Part shown: positions 25,366 through 34,465 of the stretch, one piece after another
Layout of the letters: each line of letters begins with the position of its first letter
Numbering within the stretch: position 1 is the first letter of the stretch
Assembly (NCBI RefSeq): GCF_021605415.1
Contig: NZ_WKEQ01000026.1
Span: 17,292-81,291 of the forward strand
DNA: 64,000 bases
Direction: 5' to 3'
DNA from: Pseudomonas syringae
GTDB taxonomy: Bacteria; Pseudomonadota; Gammaproteobacteria; Pseudomonadales; Pseudomonadaceae
Made by a program: the position numbers and the translations under genes
Notes under the pieces: model-generated
The model's input: the letters and a program-made list of their open reading frames with translations, nothing else
The model's database searches: none
What the model was told of the DNA's origin: nothing

Positions 25366-26880
25366 ATGAAGCGCAAGAACATTCTTTTCATCATGGCCGA
25401 TCAAATGGCCGCGCCAATGTTGCCGTTCTACGGCCCTTCGCCTATCAAATTGCCCAATCTTTCCCGTCTCGCCGCCCAAGGCGTGGTGTTCGACGCCGCG
25501 TATTGCAACAGCCCGCTGTGCGCGCCTTCGCGGTTCACCCTAGTCAGCGGCCAGTTGCCGAGCAAGATCGGCGCTTACGACAACGCTGCCGATTTCCCCG
25601 CCGATGTGCCGACCTATGCCCACTACCTGCGCCGCCTCGGCTACCGCACGGCCCTGTCGGGCAAGATGCATTTCTGCGGCCCGGATCAATTGCACGGTTA
25701 TGAAGAGCGCCTGACCAGCGACATCTATCCGGCCGACTACGGCTGGTCCGTCAATTGGGACGAACCGGACGTGCGTCCGAGTTGGTATCACAACATGTCT
25801 TCGGTGCTGCAAGCCGGGCCGTGCGTGCGCACCAATCAGCTCGATTTCGACGAAGAAGTGGTGTTCAAGGCCCAGCAATACTTGTTCGATCACATTCGCG
25901 AAGACGGCGACCAGCCGTTTTGCCTGACCGTGTCGATGACTCACCCGCACGATCCGTACACGATCCCCAAGGCGTTTTGGGATTTGTACGAAGACAGCGA
26001 AATTCCGATGCCGGAAACCCCGGATCAACACTCGTTTGATCCGCATTCCCAGCGTTTGCTCAAGGTCTACGACCTGTGGGACAAGCCGCTGCCTGTGGAT
26101 AAAATCCGCGATGCACGCCGCGCCTATTTCGGTGCCTGCAGCTATATCGACAGCAACGTCGGCAAACTCCTGCAAACCCTCGAGGATACCGGGCTGATCG
26201 ACGACACCATCATCGTCTTCTCCGGTGACCACGGCGACATGCTCGGCGAAAAAGGCCTCTGGTACAAAATGCACTGGTATGAAATGGCCGCCCGCGTGCC
26301 GCTGTTGATCAGTGCGCCGGGACAGTTTGCTGCCGCCCGTGTCAGCGCTGCAGTGTCCACCGCCGACCTGCTGCCGACTTTCGTCGAGTTGGGGGGCGGC
26401 AGCCTGGAGCCGGATCTGCCACTGGATGGCCGTTCGTTGGTGCCACATTTGCAAGGGCAGGGCGGCCACGACGAAGTATTCGGCGAGTACATGGCCGAAG
26501 GCACAGTCAGCCCGTTGATGATGATCCGTCGCGGTGCGTACAAATTTATCTACAGCGAAACCGACCCTTGCCTACTCTTCGACGTAGACAACGATCCACG
26601 GGAACTGGAAGAACTCAGTCAGTCGCCGACGCATCGTCCGCTGTTCGACGATTTCCTCGCCGAAGCACGGGCCAAATGGGACATCCCGGCGATCCACCGA
26701 GATGTTCTGCAAAGCCAGCGCCGTCGGCGATTCGTCGCCCAGGCGCTGACCCTCGGCAAGCTGAAGAGCTGGGATCACCAGCCGCTGGTGGACGCCAGTC
26801 AGCAGTACATGCGCAACCACATCGACCTCGATGATCTGGAGCGTAAAGCACGTTATCCACAACCCTGCCAAAACCAATAA
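25366..26880 (+). CDS. betC: Choline-sulfatase BetC
   Basis: Hydrolyses choline-O-sulfate to choline and sulfate; choline then feeds glycine betaine synthesis. The 504-residue protein has the sulfatase motif CAPSR (near residues 54-58), whose Cys is turned into formylglycine. Metal ligands appear in MADQMAAP and FSGDHGDMLGE. The choline sulfatase tail is present. The ATG at 25366 gives the usual MKRKNILFIMADQ start, while one at 25348 adds six residues. No signal peptide is seen, so it is cytoplasmic. choX follows after 16 bp. Confidence 0.92.
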   Translation: MKRKNILFIMADQMAAPMLPFYGPSPIKLPNLSRLAAQGVVFDAAYCNSPLCAPSRFTLVSGQLPSKIGAYDNAADFPADVPTYAHYLRRLGYRTALSGKMHFCGPDQLHGYEERLTSDIYPADYGWSVNWDEPDVRPSWYHNMSSVLQAGPCVRTNQLDFDEEVVFKAQQYLFDHIREDGDQPFCLTVSMTHPHDPYTIPKAFWDLYEDSEIPMPETPDQHSFDPHSQRLLKVYDLWDKPLPVDKIRDARRAYFGACSYIDSNVGKLLQTLEDTGLIDDTIIVFSGDHGDMLGEKGLWYKMHWYEMAARVPLLISAPGQFAAARVSAAVSTADLLPTFVELGGGSLEPDLPLDGRSLVPHLQGQGGHDEVFGEYMAEGTVSPLMMIRRGAYKFIYSETDPCLLFDVDNDPRELEELSQSPTHRPLFDDFLAEARAKWDIPAIHRDVLQSQRRRRFVAQALTLGKLKSWDHQPLVDASQQYMRNHIDLDDLERKARYPQPCQNQ

Positions 26881-26914
26881 TGTTAAGGGGAAGTCCATGC
26901 GTAAGTTATCCACA
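26853..26914. promoter_or_regulatory. Two perfect DnaA boxes at the betC/choX junction
   Basis: TTATCCACA occurs at 26853-26861 and 26906-26914 on the same strand, 53 bp apart. A third copy lies at 26094-26102. They are part of the window-wide set described in the findings. Confidence 0.5.
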
Positions 26915-27817
26915 GTAGTGACGGTCAGCCTGCTGGCTCTGGGCAGTGCCTCGGCATTTGCCGAGCAAAGCTGCGAAACGGTGAGGATGGCCGACCCCGG
27001 CTGGAGCGACATTGCCGCGACCAACGCCATCACCGGGTTTCTGCTGGACGGCATGGGCTACAAGGCCAAGGTCGACACCCTCGCGGTGCCGATCACCTTT
27101 GGCGGTTTGAAGGATGGCCAAGTGGACGTATTCCTCGGCAACTGGATGCCGGCGCAGCAAGGCTTCTACGACAAGTTCGTGGCCACCGGCGACGTCACCC
27201 AGTTGGCGAAAAACCTCGACGGAACCGAATTCACCCTGGCCGTGCCGGACTATGTCTGGGACGCGGGTGTGCGTAACTTTTCGGATCTGAACAAGTTCGC
27301 TGACAAGTTCGACAAGAAGATCTACGGCATCGGCTCCGGCGCGCCGGCGAACATCTCGTTGCAGGAAATCATCAAGAAGAACGACTTCGACATGGGCGGG
27401 TGGAAACTGGTCGAGTCCAGCGAGCAGGCGATGTTGGCCGAAGTGTCGCGGGCAGTGAAGAAACAGAAATTCGTCACGTTCCTTGGCTGGACGCCACACC
27501 CGATGAACGTGCAACTCAAAATGCATTACTTGAAGGGCGGCGAGAAATATTTCGGCGATACCGGCAGCGTGCACACCCTGACGCGCAAGGGATACGCGGA
27601 GGCTTGTCCGAATGTGGGCAAGTTGCTGACCAACCTGTCGTTCACTCAAGACATGGAAAACAGCATCATGGCCGAGGTGGTGAACAAAAAAGTCAGCAAT
27701 GCCGCTGCGGCGAAGGCGTGGATCAAGGCCAATCCGGCCGTGTTGGACAAATGGCTGGACGGAGTCAAGACCGCTGACGGCAAAGATGCGTTGGCGGCGG
27801 TGAAAGCCAAGCTTTGA
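26897..27817 (+). CDS. choX: Choline ABC transporter substrate-binding protein
   Basis: A 306-residue periplasmic binding protein of the OpuAC/ChoX type that captures choline or a related quaternary amine. The signal peptide ends near AFA-EQS (residues 20-23). Aromatic residues suited to cation-pi binding of the trimethylammonium group occur in DPGWSD, GNWMPAQ and LGWTPHP. The ATG at 26897 follows AAGGGG. No permease or ATPase gene follows, so it must share a core transporter encoded elsewhere, as the CbcX/BetX/CaiX binding proteins do in Pseudomonas. The pairing with betC suggests choline sulfate or its product as ligand. Confidence 0.87.
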   Translation: MRKLSTVVTVSLLALGSASAFAEQSCETVRMADPGWSDIAATNAITGFLLDGMGYKAKVDTLAVPITFGGLKDGQVDVFLGNWMPAQQGFYDKFVATGDVTQLAKNLDGTEFTLAVPDYVWDAGVRNFSDLNKFADKFDKKIYGIGSGAPANISLQEIIKKNDFDMGGWKLVESSEQAMLAEVSRAVKKQKFVTFLGWTPHPMNVQLKMHYLKGGEKYFGDTGSVHTLTRKGYAEACPNVGKLLTNLSFTQDMENSIMAEVVNKKVSNAAAAKAWIKANPAVLDKWLDGVKTADGKDALAAVKAKL

Positions 27818-27823
27818 TTCTGA

Positions 27824-27936
27824 TCGTTCCCACGCTCTGCGTGGGAACGCTGCCCGGGGCGCTCCGCGTCCCACTCAAGAGCCGAACGCGGAGCGTGCGT
27901 TGATGCATTCCCACCCAGCGCATGGGAACGATCGCG
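27824..27936. repeat. Pseudomonas repeat of the 'gttcccacgctctgcgtgggaacg' type
   Basis: An inverted repeat unit (GTTCCCACG/CGTGGGAAC) at the left end is mirrored by a decayed copy at the right end (CATTCCCACC, GCATGGGAACG), with GC-rich sequence between. Confidence 0.75.
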
Positions 27937-27980
27937 TCTCAGCCTGATACTCTTTCGCAAAACGTCCACCGAGAGGATCC

Positions 27981-29549
27981 ATGGCCCTCCCCAGTCGCCA
28001 CTCACTGTTCCCGTTTCTGAGCTGGCTCCCCCGACAAACCCGCGCCAGCGTCGGTCGCGACCTGATCGTCGGCCTCAGCGGCGCGATCCTGGCGTTGCCC
28101 CAATCGATTGCCTACGCGCTGATTGCCGGTCTCCCACCCGAATACGGTCTCTACGCCGCAATCATCCCGGTGCTGATCGCTTGCCTGTGGGGTTCGTCCT
28201 GGCACCTGATTTGTGGCCCGACTGCCGCGATTTCCATCGTGTTGTTCGCCAGCGTCAGCCCGTTGGCCGTGCCCGCTTCCGATGACTACATCACCCTGAT
28301 CCTGTTGCTGACCCTGTTGGCCGGGATTTTCCAGTGGCTGCTCGGCCTGTTGCGCTTCGGCGCGCTGGTCAATTTCGTTTCGCACTCAGTGGTGCTCGGC
28401 TTCACCCTTGGCGCGGCGGTGGTGATTGCCATCGGCCAGCTGCCGAACCTGCTGGGACTGGATCTGCCGGCGAAGGCGACGGCGCTGTCCAGCCTGATGG
28501 ATCTGATCCACCACTTGCGGGCTGTGGATAAACCCTCGCTGATCCTTGGCCTGGCCACTGTCGTCGTCGGTGTCGCCCTCAAACGCTTGCTGCCAAGATG
28601 GCCAACACTGTTGATGACGCTGGTGCTCGCCAGTCTGGTGGTGTGGCTGTGGCCGGCGATGTTCGGCCATGTGCATCTGGTCAGTGCGTTTGTCGGGCGT
28701 CTGCCGCCGTTCAGTGCGCTGCCGCTGGACATCGATCTGATCCTGCGACTGCTGCCGAGCGCGGTGGCGGTGGGCATGCTCGGACTGGTGACCAGCCTGT
28801 CGATTGCCCGATCGATTTCCGCGCGTTCGCAGCAGTTGCTCGACGCCAATCAGGAAGTCCGCGCTCAGGGTTTATCCAACATTGTCGGTGCGTTCTTTTC
28901 CGGCTCGCTGTCCGCCGGCTCGTTCACCCGTTCCGGGCTCAGCTATGAGGCCGGCGCCTGCTCGCCGCTGGCGGGGGTGTTTTCGGCGATCTGGGTGGCG
29001 CTGTTCGCAATTTTCGGCGCGGGGCTGATCGCGCACATTCCAATTCCGGCCATGGCGGGGAGCATTTTGCTGATTGCCTGGGGGTTGGTGGATCATCGCG
29101 GCATTCGCGCGTTGCTGCGGGTCAGCCGCGCCGAATTCGTGGTCATGGCGCTGACGTGCCTCGCGACGTTGCTGCTGGAATTGCAGACTGCGATCTACGC
29201 CGGAGTGCTGGCATCGCTGTTTTTCTACCTCAAACGCACTTCGCAACCGCGTGTGCAGCATTGGCGCGACGGCGAGGACGATGTGCTGCGCGTCGGCGGC
29301 TCGATCTTTTTCGGCGCCAGCCATTACCTGCAAGTGCGTCTGCAACGCATGCACGGCGCGCGGGTGGTGATTGAGGCGCAGCAGATCAACTTCATCGACT
29401 ATTCAGGGGTGGAGATGCTGCATCAGGAGGCGCGGCGATTGCTGAGTCAGCAGCGCAGCCTGACCTTGCGCCAGGCGCGGCCGCAGGTGGTGGAAGAATT
29501 GAGAAAGCTGGAAGGGCCGGAGAAATGCCCGATCCGGTTTGAGGATTGA
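27981..29549 (+). CDS. SulP-family anion transporter with C-terminal STAS domain
   Basis: A 522-residue inner-membrane carrier of the SLC26/SulP family. About eleven to twelve helices are followed by a short STAS domain (about 430-515, with the INFIDYSGVEML strand-helix). The signature region ALPQSIAYALIAGLPPEYGLY is near residues 36-57. SulP proteins move sulfate, bicarbonate or dicarboxylates. Its position just after betC-choX, as in PAO1 (PA0029-PA0031, from memory), suggests handling of sulfate set free by BetC or uptake of choline sulfate itself. A repeat lies between it and choX, so it probably has its own promoter. Confidence 0.87.
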   Translation: MALPSRHSLFPFLSWLPRQTRASVGRDLIVGLSGAILALPQSIAYALIAGLPPEYGLYAAIIPVLIACLWGSSWHLICGPTAAISIVLFASVSPLAVPASDDYITLILLLTLLAGIFQWLLGLLRFGALVNFVSHSVVLGFTLGAAVVIAIGQLPNLLGLDLPAKATALSSLMDLIHHLRAVDKPSLILGLATVVVGVALKRLLPRWPTLLMTLVLASLVVWLWPAMFGHVHLVSAFVGRLPPFSALPLDIDLILRLLPSAVAVGMLGLVTSLSIARSISARSQQLLDANQEVRAQGLSNIVGAFFSGSLSAGSFTRSGLSYEAGACSPLAGVFSAIWVALFAIFGAGLIAHIPIPAMAGSILLIAWGLVDHRGIRALLRVSRAEFVVMALTCLATLLLELQTAIYAGVLASLFFYLKRTSQPRVQHWRDGEDDVLRVGGSIFFGASHYLQVRLQRMHGARVVIEAQQINFIDYSGVEMLHQEARRLLSQQRSLTLRQARPQVVEELRKLEGPEKCPIRFED

Positions 29550-29569
29550 TCTGATATCCGTGTCGACTT

Positions 29570-29640
29570 CAATCGCTGGCAAGCCAGCTCCCACAGGGAT
29601 TTAGGTGATCCTTGTGGGAGCTGGCTTGCCAGCGATGCTC
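29570..29640. repeat. Pseudomonas REP palindrome pair
   Basis: 'atcgctggcaagccagctcccac' and its inverse are separated by about 17 bp. They form a long hairpin between the convergent SulP and aroE genes. Confidence 0.85.
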
Positions 29641-30468
29641 TTAAAGGGCCAACTGACGGCGCAGTTCGGCCAGCACTGGCGCCGTGTCCGGGCGCACGCC
29701 GCGCCACAGGAAGAACGCTTCCGCCGCCTGCTCGGCCAGCATGCCCAAGCCATCCATCGACACCGCCGCGCCGTGTTCCGTGGCCCAACGGCAAAACGCC
29801 GTCGGTTCCTTGCCGTACATCATGTCGTAGCACAGGGTTTTGCCCGGCTCGATCAGGCTCGGTGCAATCGGCGGGACATCGCCGGTGAGGCTGGCGGACG
29901 TGGCGTTGATGATCACGTCGACCGGTTCAAACAACCAGTCGAATCCGCTGGCCGATACCGGCCCCAAGTCGCTGAACAACTCTGCCAGCAGCTCAGCCTT
30001 GTCCACGGTGCGGTTGGCGATGATGACCGAGTCAGGTTTTTCCGCCAGCAACGGCTCCAGTGCCCCGCGCACCGCGCCGCCCGCGCCAAGCAACAGAATG
30101 CGCTTGCCGGTCAGGCTGAATCCGGCGTTGACCGTCAGATCCCGCACCAGCCCGGCGCCATCGGTGTTATCGCCCAGCAACGAACCGTCGGCCAGTTTGC
30201 TTAAGGTGTTCACCGCTCCGGCACGCTGGGCGCGGGCGGTCAGGCTGTCAGCCAGGCGATAGGCGTCTTCCTTGAACGGCACCGTGACATTGGCGCCGCG
30301 ACCCTCGCGGAAAAACGCCGTGGCGCAGCCGGAAAAATCATCAAGCGGCGCCAGCACAGTGGCGTAATCGAGGCGTTGGCCGGTCTGTTCGGCAAACCGT
30401 GTGTGAATCATCGGCGACTTGCTGTGGCCGATCGGATTACCGAAAACGACGTAACGATCCATCGACAT
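29641..30468 (-). CDS. aroE: Shikimate dehydrogenase AroE
   Basis: NADP-dependent reduction of 3-dehydroshikimate to shikimate in aromatic amino acid synthesis. The 275-residue protein has the shikimate-binding start (VFGNPIGHSKSPMIH), the catalytic Lys in NVTVPFKEDAY and the Rossmann motif LLGAGGAVRGAL. A start at MDRYVV (30462) is possible. It follows hemF by three bases, an operon order also found in PAO1 (hemF-aroE). Confidence 0.95.
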   Translation of the reverse strand: MSMDRYVVFGNPIGHSKSPMIHTRFAEQTGQRLDYATVLAPLDDFSGCATAFFREGRGANVTVPFKEDAYRLADSLTARAQRAGAVNTLSKLADGSLLGDNTDGAGLVRDLTVNAGFSLTGKRILLLGAGGAVRGALEPLLAEKPDSVIIANRTVDKAELLAELFSDLGPVSASGFDWLFEPVDVIINATSASLTGDVPPIAPSLIEPGKTLCYDMMYGKEPTAFCRWATEHGAAVSMDGLGMLAEQAAEAFFLWRGVRPDTAPVLAELRRQLAL

Positions 30469-30471
30469 TCC

Positions 30472-31386
30472 TCAGACCTCGGCCAGCCAGTCGCGATCCT
30501 GCAGGAAATACTCGGTCAGGCGCGCTTCTTCACTGCCAGGCTCGGCTTTCCAGTCGTAGCCCCAGCGCACTTGCGGCGGCAGCGACATGAGGATCGATTC
30601 GGTACGCCCGCCCGATTGCAGGCCGAACAGCGTGCCACGGTCGTAAACCAGGTTGAACTCGACGTAGCGGCCACGGCGGAACTCCTGGAACTCGCGCTGC
30701 TGGGCGGTGAACGCATCATCCTTGCGGCGCTGCACGATGGGCAGGTAGGCGTCGATGTAGGCGTCACCGATGGCGCGCATGAAGGCGAAACTGGTGTCGA
30801 AGTCCCATTCGTTCAGGTCATCGAAGAACAGGCCGCCGATGCCGCGTGGCTCATGGCGATGTTTGATGTGGAAATAGGTGTCGCACCAGGCCTTGTAGCG
30901 CGGGTAGACGTCCGCACCGAACGGCGCGCAGGCCTGCTCGGCAACGCGGTGCCAGTGGATGCAGTCTTCTTCGTTGCCGTAATACGGCGTCAGGTCGAAG
31001 CCGCCGCCGAACCACCAGACCGGCTCTTCACCCTCCTTCTCGGCGATGAAAAAGCGCACGTTGGCGTGGGACGTCGGCACATGCGGGTTGTGCGGGTGGA
31101 TCACCAGCGACACGCCGAGGGCTTCGAAGCCGCGACCAGCCAGTTCCGGGCGATGGGCGCTGGCGGACGGTGGCAGGCCGCTGCCGTAGACGTGGGAAAA
31201 GTTGACGCCGCCCTTTTCGATCAGCGTGCCGTTTTCGATCACTCGGGTGCGCCCGCCACCGCCGGCCGGCCGCGTCCAGGCGTCTTCAACGAAGCGGGTC
31301 GCGGGCTCGAAGGTTTCCAGCGCGGCGCAGATGCGGTCTTGCAGGTCGAGCAGGTACGCCTTTACGGCGTCGGTGCGGGTCGTCAT
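30472..31386 (-). CDS. hemF: Oxygen-dependent coproporphyrinogen-III oxidase HemF
   Basis: Aerobic oxidative decarboxylation of coproporphyrinogen III to protoporphyrinogen IX in haem synthesis; cytoplasmic. The 304-residue protein carries the family blocks GGVNFSHVYG, HPHNPHVPTSHANVRFF, WWFGGGFDLTPYY and FNLVYDRGTLFGLQ. The ATG at 31386 is preceded by AAGGGGAT. The much longer upstream frame has no support. It is divergent from qor. Confidence 0.95.
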   Translation of the reverse strand: MTTRTDAVKAYLLDLQDRICAALETFEPATRFVEDAWTRPAGGGGRTRVIENGTLIEKGGVNFSHVYGSGLPPSASAHRPELAGRGFEALGVSLVIHPHNPHVPTSHANVRFFIAEKEGEEPVWWFGGGFDLTPYYGNEEDCIHWHRVAEQACAPFGADVYPRYKAWCDTYFHIKHRHEPRGIGGLFFDDLNEWDFDTSFAFMRAIGDAYIDAYLPIVQRRKDDAFTAQQREFQEFRRGRYVEFNLVYDRGTLFGLQSGGRTESILMSLPPQVRWGYDWKAEPGSEEARLTEYFLQDRDWLAEV

Positions 31387-31582
31387 GGCATCCCCTTGGA
31401 TCGAAGCAAAAACAGATCGGGCAAAAACGGCGCGGCGCCCCGCCAGTCGGGCGGGCGGCGCAAATCGGCGCGTAGCATACCACCGCAGGCGGGCGCGCCG
31501 CAGTTGACGAAGATCAAGCATGGGAGTTCGATAGGGCGCTTCGTGTGACATTTTCACTGACTGAAACCCAAGGAGTAGGCAG

Positions 31583-32560
31583 ATGGCAAAACGTATCCAG
31601 TTCCGTGCCCATGGCGGCCCCGAAGTGCTTGAGTACGTCGACTTCCAACCCGCCGAACCGGGCCCGCAACAGGTTCGAGTGAGCAACAAAGCCATCGGCC
31701 TGAATTTCATCGACACGTATTACCGCAGCGGCCTCTATGCGCCGCCGACCCTGCCGTCCGGACTGGGCGCGGAAGGCGCGGGCGTCGTCGACGCGGTGGG
31801 CAGCGAAGTCACTCGCTTCAAGGTGGGTGATCGCGTGGCGTACGGCAGCGGCCCGCTCGGCGCCTACAGCGACGTTCACGTCTTGCCCGAAGCCAACCTG
31901 GTGCACCTGCCGGACGCCATCGACTTCGAAACCGCCGCCGGGGTGATGCTCAAAGGCCTGACCGTGCAGTACCTGCTGCGTCAGACATATGAACTGAAGG
32001 GTGGCGAAACCATCCTGTTCCACGCAGCGGCCGGTGGCGTCGGGTCGCTGGCCTGCCAGTGGGCAAAATCGCTGGGTGTGAAGCTGATCGGCACGGTCAG
32101 CTCCGCCGAGAAAGCGGCACTGGCCAAGGCCAACGGTGCGTGGGAAACCATCGATTACAGCCACGAGAACGTGGCGCAGCGTGTGCTGGAATTGACCGAC
32201 GGCAAGAAAGTCCCGGTGGTCTACGATGGCGTCGGCAAGGACACCTGGCTGACGTCGCTGGACAGCGTCGCACCGCGTGGCCTGGTAGTGAGTTTTGGTA
32301 ATGCCTCGGGTGCGGTGGATGGCGTGAACCTGGGGATTCTCGCAGCAAAAGGCTCGCTGTACGTGACCCGCCCGACGCTGGCGACTTACGCCAACAACGC
32401 GCAGAACCTGCAAAGCATGGCTGATGAGCTGTTCGGGATGATCACCAGCGGCAAGCTGAAAGTGGACATCAGCCAGCGTTACACGCTGGCTGAGGCAGCG
32501 AAGGCGCAGACCGAGTTGTCGGCGCGGCGCACGACCGGCTCGACCATTTTGTTGCCTTAA
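31583..32560 (+). CDS. qor: NADPH:quinone oxidoreductase, zinc-independent
   Basis: A 325-residue medium-chain dehydrogenase/reductase of the QOR family. It lacks the structural zinc Cys cluster. The NADPH-binding loop reads AAAGGVGSLACQWAK near residues 150-165, and YRSGLY plus LPSGLGAEGAGVV mark the N-terminal catalytic part. It reduces quinones by one electron in E. coli Qor. CAAGGAG lies seven to eight bases before the ATG. Next to hemF in reverse orientation, as in PAO1. Confidence 0.92.
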   Translation: MAKRIQFRAHGGPEVLEYVDFQPAEPGPQQVRVSNKAIGLNFIDTYYRSGLYAPPTLPSGLGAEGAGVVDAVGSEVTRFKVGDRVAYGSGPLGAYSDVHVLPEANLVHLPDAIDFETAAGVMLKGLTVQYLLRQTYELKGGETILFHAAAGGVGSLACQWAKSLGVKLIGTVSSAEKAALAKANGAWETIDYSHENVAQRVLELTDGKKVPVVYDGVGKDTWLTSLDSVAPRGLVVSFGNASGAVDGVNLGILAAKGSLYVTRPTLATYANNAQNLQSMADELFGMITSGKLKVDISQRYTLAEAAKAQTELSARRTTGSTILLP

Positions 32561-32564
32561 GGAC

Positions 32565-32662
32565 GCCATCGCTGGCAAGCCAGCTCCCACAGTGTTTTAT
32601 GTCGAACACAAAATCTGTGCACGCCGTTGAAACCTGTGGGAGCTGGCTGTCCAGCGATAGCC
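32565..32662. repeat. Pseudomonas REP-type palindromic pair
   Basis: 'catcgctggcaagccagctc' and the inverse 'cctgtgggagctggctgtcc' (with a short change in the second) flank about 40 bp between the convergent qor and tsaC genes. Confidence 0.8.
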
Positions 32663-32673
32663 GCAACGCGGTC

Positions 32674-33231
32674 TCAGGAGGGACGCACAACCTTGCCGGT
32701 CGCCAGATCCCGAATCAGGCTCGGGTTCTTGCGCCCACCCAACAAACCACCCAACACCAGGTCAACCTGCCCCCGGAAATACTGCTCGACCCGCAACCGC
32801 GTACGCGCCGCCGGCCGTCCTTGCGGATTGGCCGACGTCGACACCAGCGGCCCGACCAGTGCACACAAGTCCCGCACCTGCGGATGATCGCTGACCCGCA
32901 GCGCCACGGTGTCGTGCACGCCTGTGATCCATTCCGGCAACAGATTCTGATGCGGCACCAGCCAAGTGTTCGGCCCTGGCCAAGTGCTGGCCATGCGATC
33001 CATCCACAACTCGGGGAAGTCTTCGAACAGGAAATCGAACTGGCGGATATTATCGGCCACCAGAATCAAACCCTTATCGACGGACCGGCCCTTGATCAAC
33101 AGCAGCCGTTCCACCGCCTCTTCATCCCACGGATCGCAACCCAGGCCCCAGACGGCTTCGGTTGGATAGGCAATGACCGCCCCGGCGCGAATTTCCCGTG
33201 CGGCTTGCTGCACACGCCAACTGTTGACCAT
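32674..33231 (-). CDS. tsaC: Threonylcarbamoyl-AMP synthase TsaC
   Basis: Makes L-threonylcarbamoyl-AMP from threonine, bicarbonate and ATP, the first step of the t6A37 tRNA modification. The 185-residue length is that of the short TsaC/YrdC form without the Sua5 domain. Family motifs are YPTEAVWGLGCDP, the KGR lysine region (LLLIKGRSVDKGLILVA), STWPGPNTW and the GPLVSTSAN loop. It is followed on the same strand by nothing but a REP pair; dprA lies 54 bp upstream. Confidence 0.93.
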   Translation of the reverse strand: MVNSWRVQQAAREIRAGAVIAYPTEAVWGLGCDPWDEEAVERLLLIKGRSVDKGLILVADNIRQFDFLFEDFPELWMDRMASTWPGPNTWLVPHQNLLPEWITGVHDTVALRVSDHPQVRDLCALVGPLVSTSANPQGRPAARTRLRVEQYFRGQVDLVLGGLLGGRKNPSLIRDLATGKVVRPS

Positions 33232-33285
33232 GAAAAAATCTCCGCAATCTGGTTTTGCGCAGTTTACCGATCTTCAATGTAAAAC

Positions 33286-34386
33286 CTAGCGCATGCGCGC
33301 AAACCAGCGCCCGCTCTCACACACGGCGCGGCCGTCCATTTCCAGTTCCGTCAACGCCGCCAGCACTTTGGGCAGCGCCCAGCCACTGCTTTCGGCCAGG
33401 GCTTCGCTTGTATGCGGAGCGGCGTGGAGCAAGCGCAGCAGCGGGTGATCCGTCGTTGCCGGCGCCTGCGATAACGCCGGATGATGCCACCCGCGCAACG
33501 CTTCAAGAATGTGTTCGATGGTTTCCACCAGCACCGCACCATCGCGGATCAGTTGATGACAACCACGAGCGCCGGGATGGTGAATGGAACCCGGAATGGC
33601 GTAAACCTCACGGCCCTGTTCCGCCGCCAATCGCGCGGTGATCAACGAACCGCTGGCAACACTCGCCTCAACCACCAACACGCCGAGAGACAAGCCACTG
33701 ATGATCCGGTTACGTCTCGGGAAGTTGCTCGGGGTCGGCCCGGCATCAAGGGGAAACTCCGACAGCACGGCGCTGCCGTTGGCGATCATCGTGTCAGCCA
33801 GGCGTTTATTACGCTGTGGATAAAAGTTTTCCAGACCGGTGCCGAGCACCCCGACGGTTTGCCCGCCGACATCGACGGCGGCCTGATGTGCAGCGGCATC
33901 GATGCCCAGCGCCAGCCCGCTGGTAATGACAAAACCGGCCCCGGCCAGACTGCGAGAAAATGCGGCAGCAGTGTCCATGCCCGGGCGTGAAGCACGGCGG
34001 CTGCCGACCATCGCCAGTTGCGGTTTTTCCAGAATCAGCGGGTCGCCGGCGACAAACAGCAGCGGCGGCGGGTCGGGAATTTGCGCCAGTAGCGCCGGAT
34101 AATCCGGCTGATCCCACATCAGCAAATGGTGTTCCGGACGCTCTAGCCAGCGCATCGCGTGGCTTGCGCCATCACGCACCTCGGGGTTTCGCCGCGCCTC
34201 GCCAGCCGCTGCCGGCAAACCCAATGCGCGCCAGGCACTGGCCGGGGCGCTGATGGCTTTGGAGGCTGAACCAAAGGCTTCGATGAGTTTTGAAAAACGT
34301 TTCGGACCGATTTCCGGCAAGCGCTGCAAACGCAGACGCGCTTCCAGCTCCGCCGGGGAGACCGGCGTACAGACAGGCATCATCAT
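33286..34386 (-). CDS. dprA: DNA-processing protein DprA
   Basis: Binds incoming single-stranded DNA and loads RecA during transformation. The 366-residue protein has an N-terminal helical SAM-like part (about 15-75), the Rossmann-like DprA core with GSRRASRPG and SGLALGIDAAAH (residues about 120-175), PRRNRIISGLS, and a C-terminal winged helix (about 305-360). Three ATGs in a row open the frame; AAGGAT precedes the first. Most of the dprA-tsaP spacer is AT-rich with one DnaA box. Confidence 0.92.
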   Translation of the reverse strand: MMMPVCTPVSPAELEARLRLQRLPEIGPKRFSKLIEAFGSASKAISAPASAWRALGLPAAAGEARRNPEVRDGASHAMRWLERPEHHLLMWDQPDYPALLAQIPDPPPLLFVAGDPLILEKPQLAMVGSRRASRPGMDTAAAFSRSLAGAGFVITSGLALGIDAAAHQAAVDVGGQTVGVLGTGLENFYPQRNKRLADTMIANGSAVLSEFPLDAGPTPSNFPRRNRIISGLSLGVLVVEASVASGSLITARLAAEQGREVYAIPGSIHHPGARGCHQLIRDGAVLVETIEHILEALRGWHHPALSQAPATTDHPLLRLLHAAPHTSEALAESSGWALPKVLAALTELEMDGRAVCESGRWFARMR

Positions 34387-34465
34387 GGATCATCCTTGAT
34401 CGTTATAAGCCCCGAACATTCGGGAACAAGCTGTGGATAACTCTGTTGGTAACTTGTGAAGCGAG

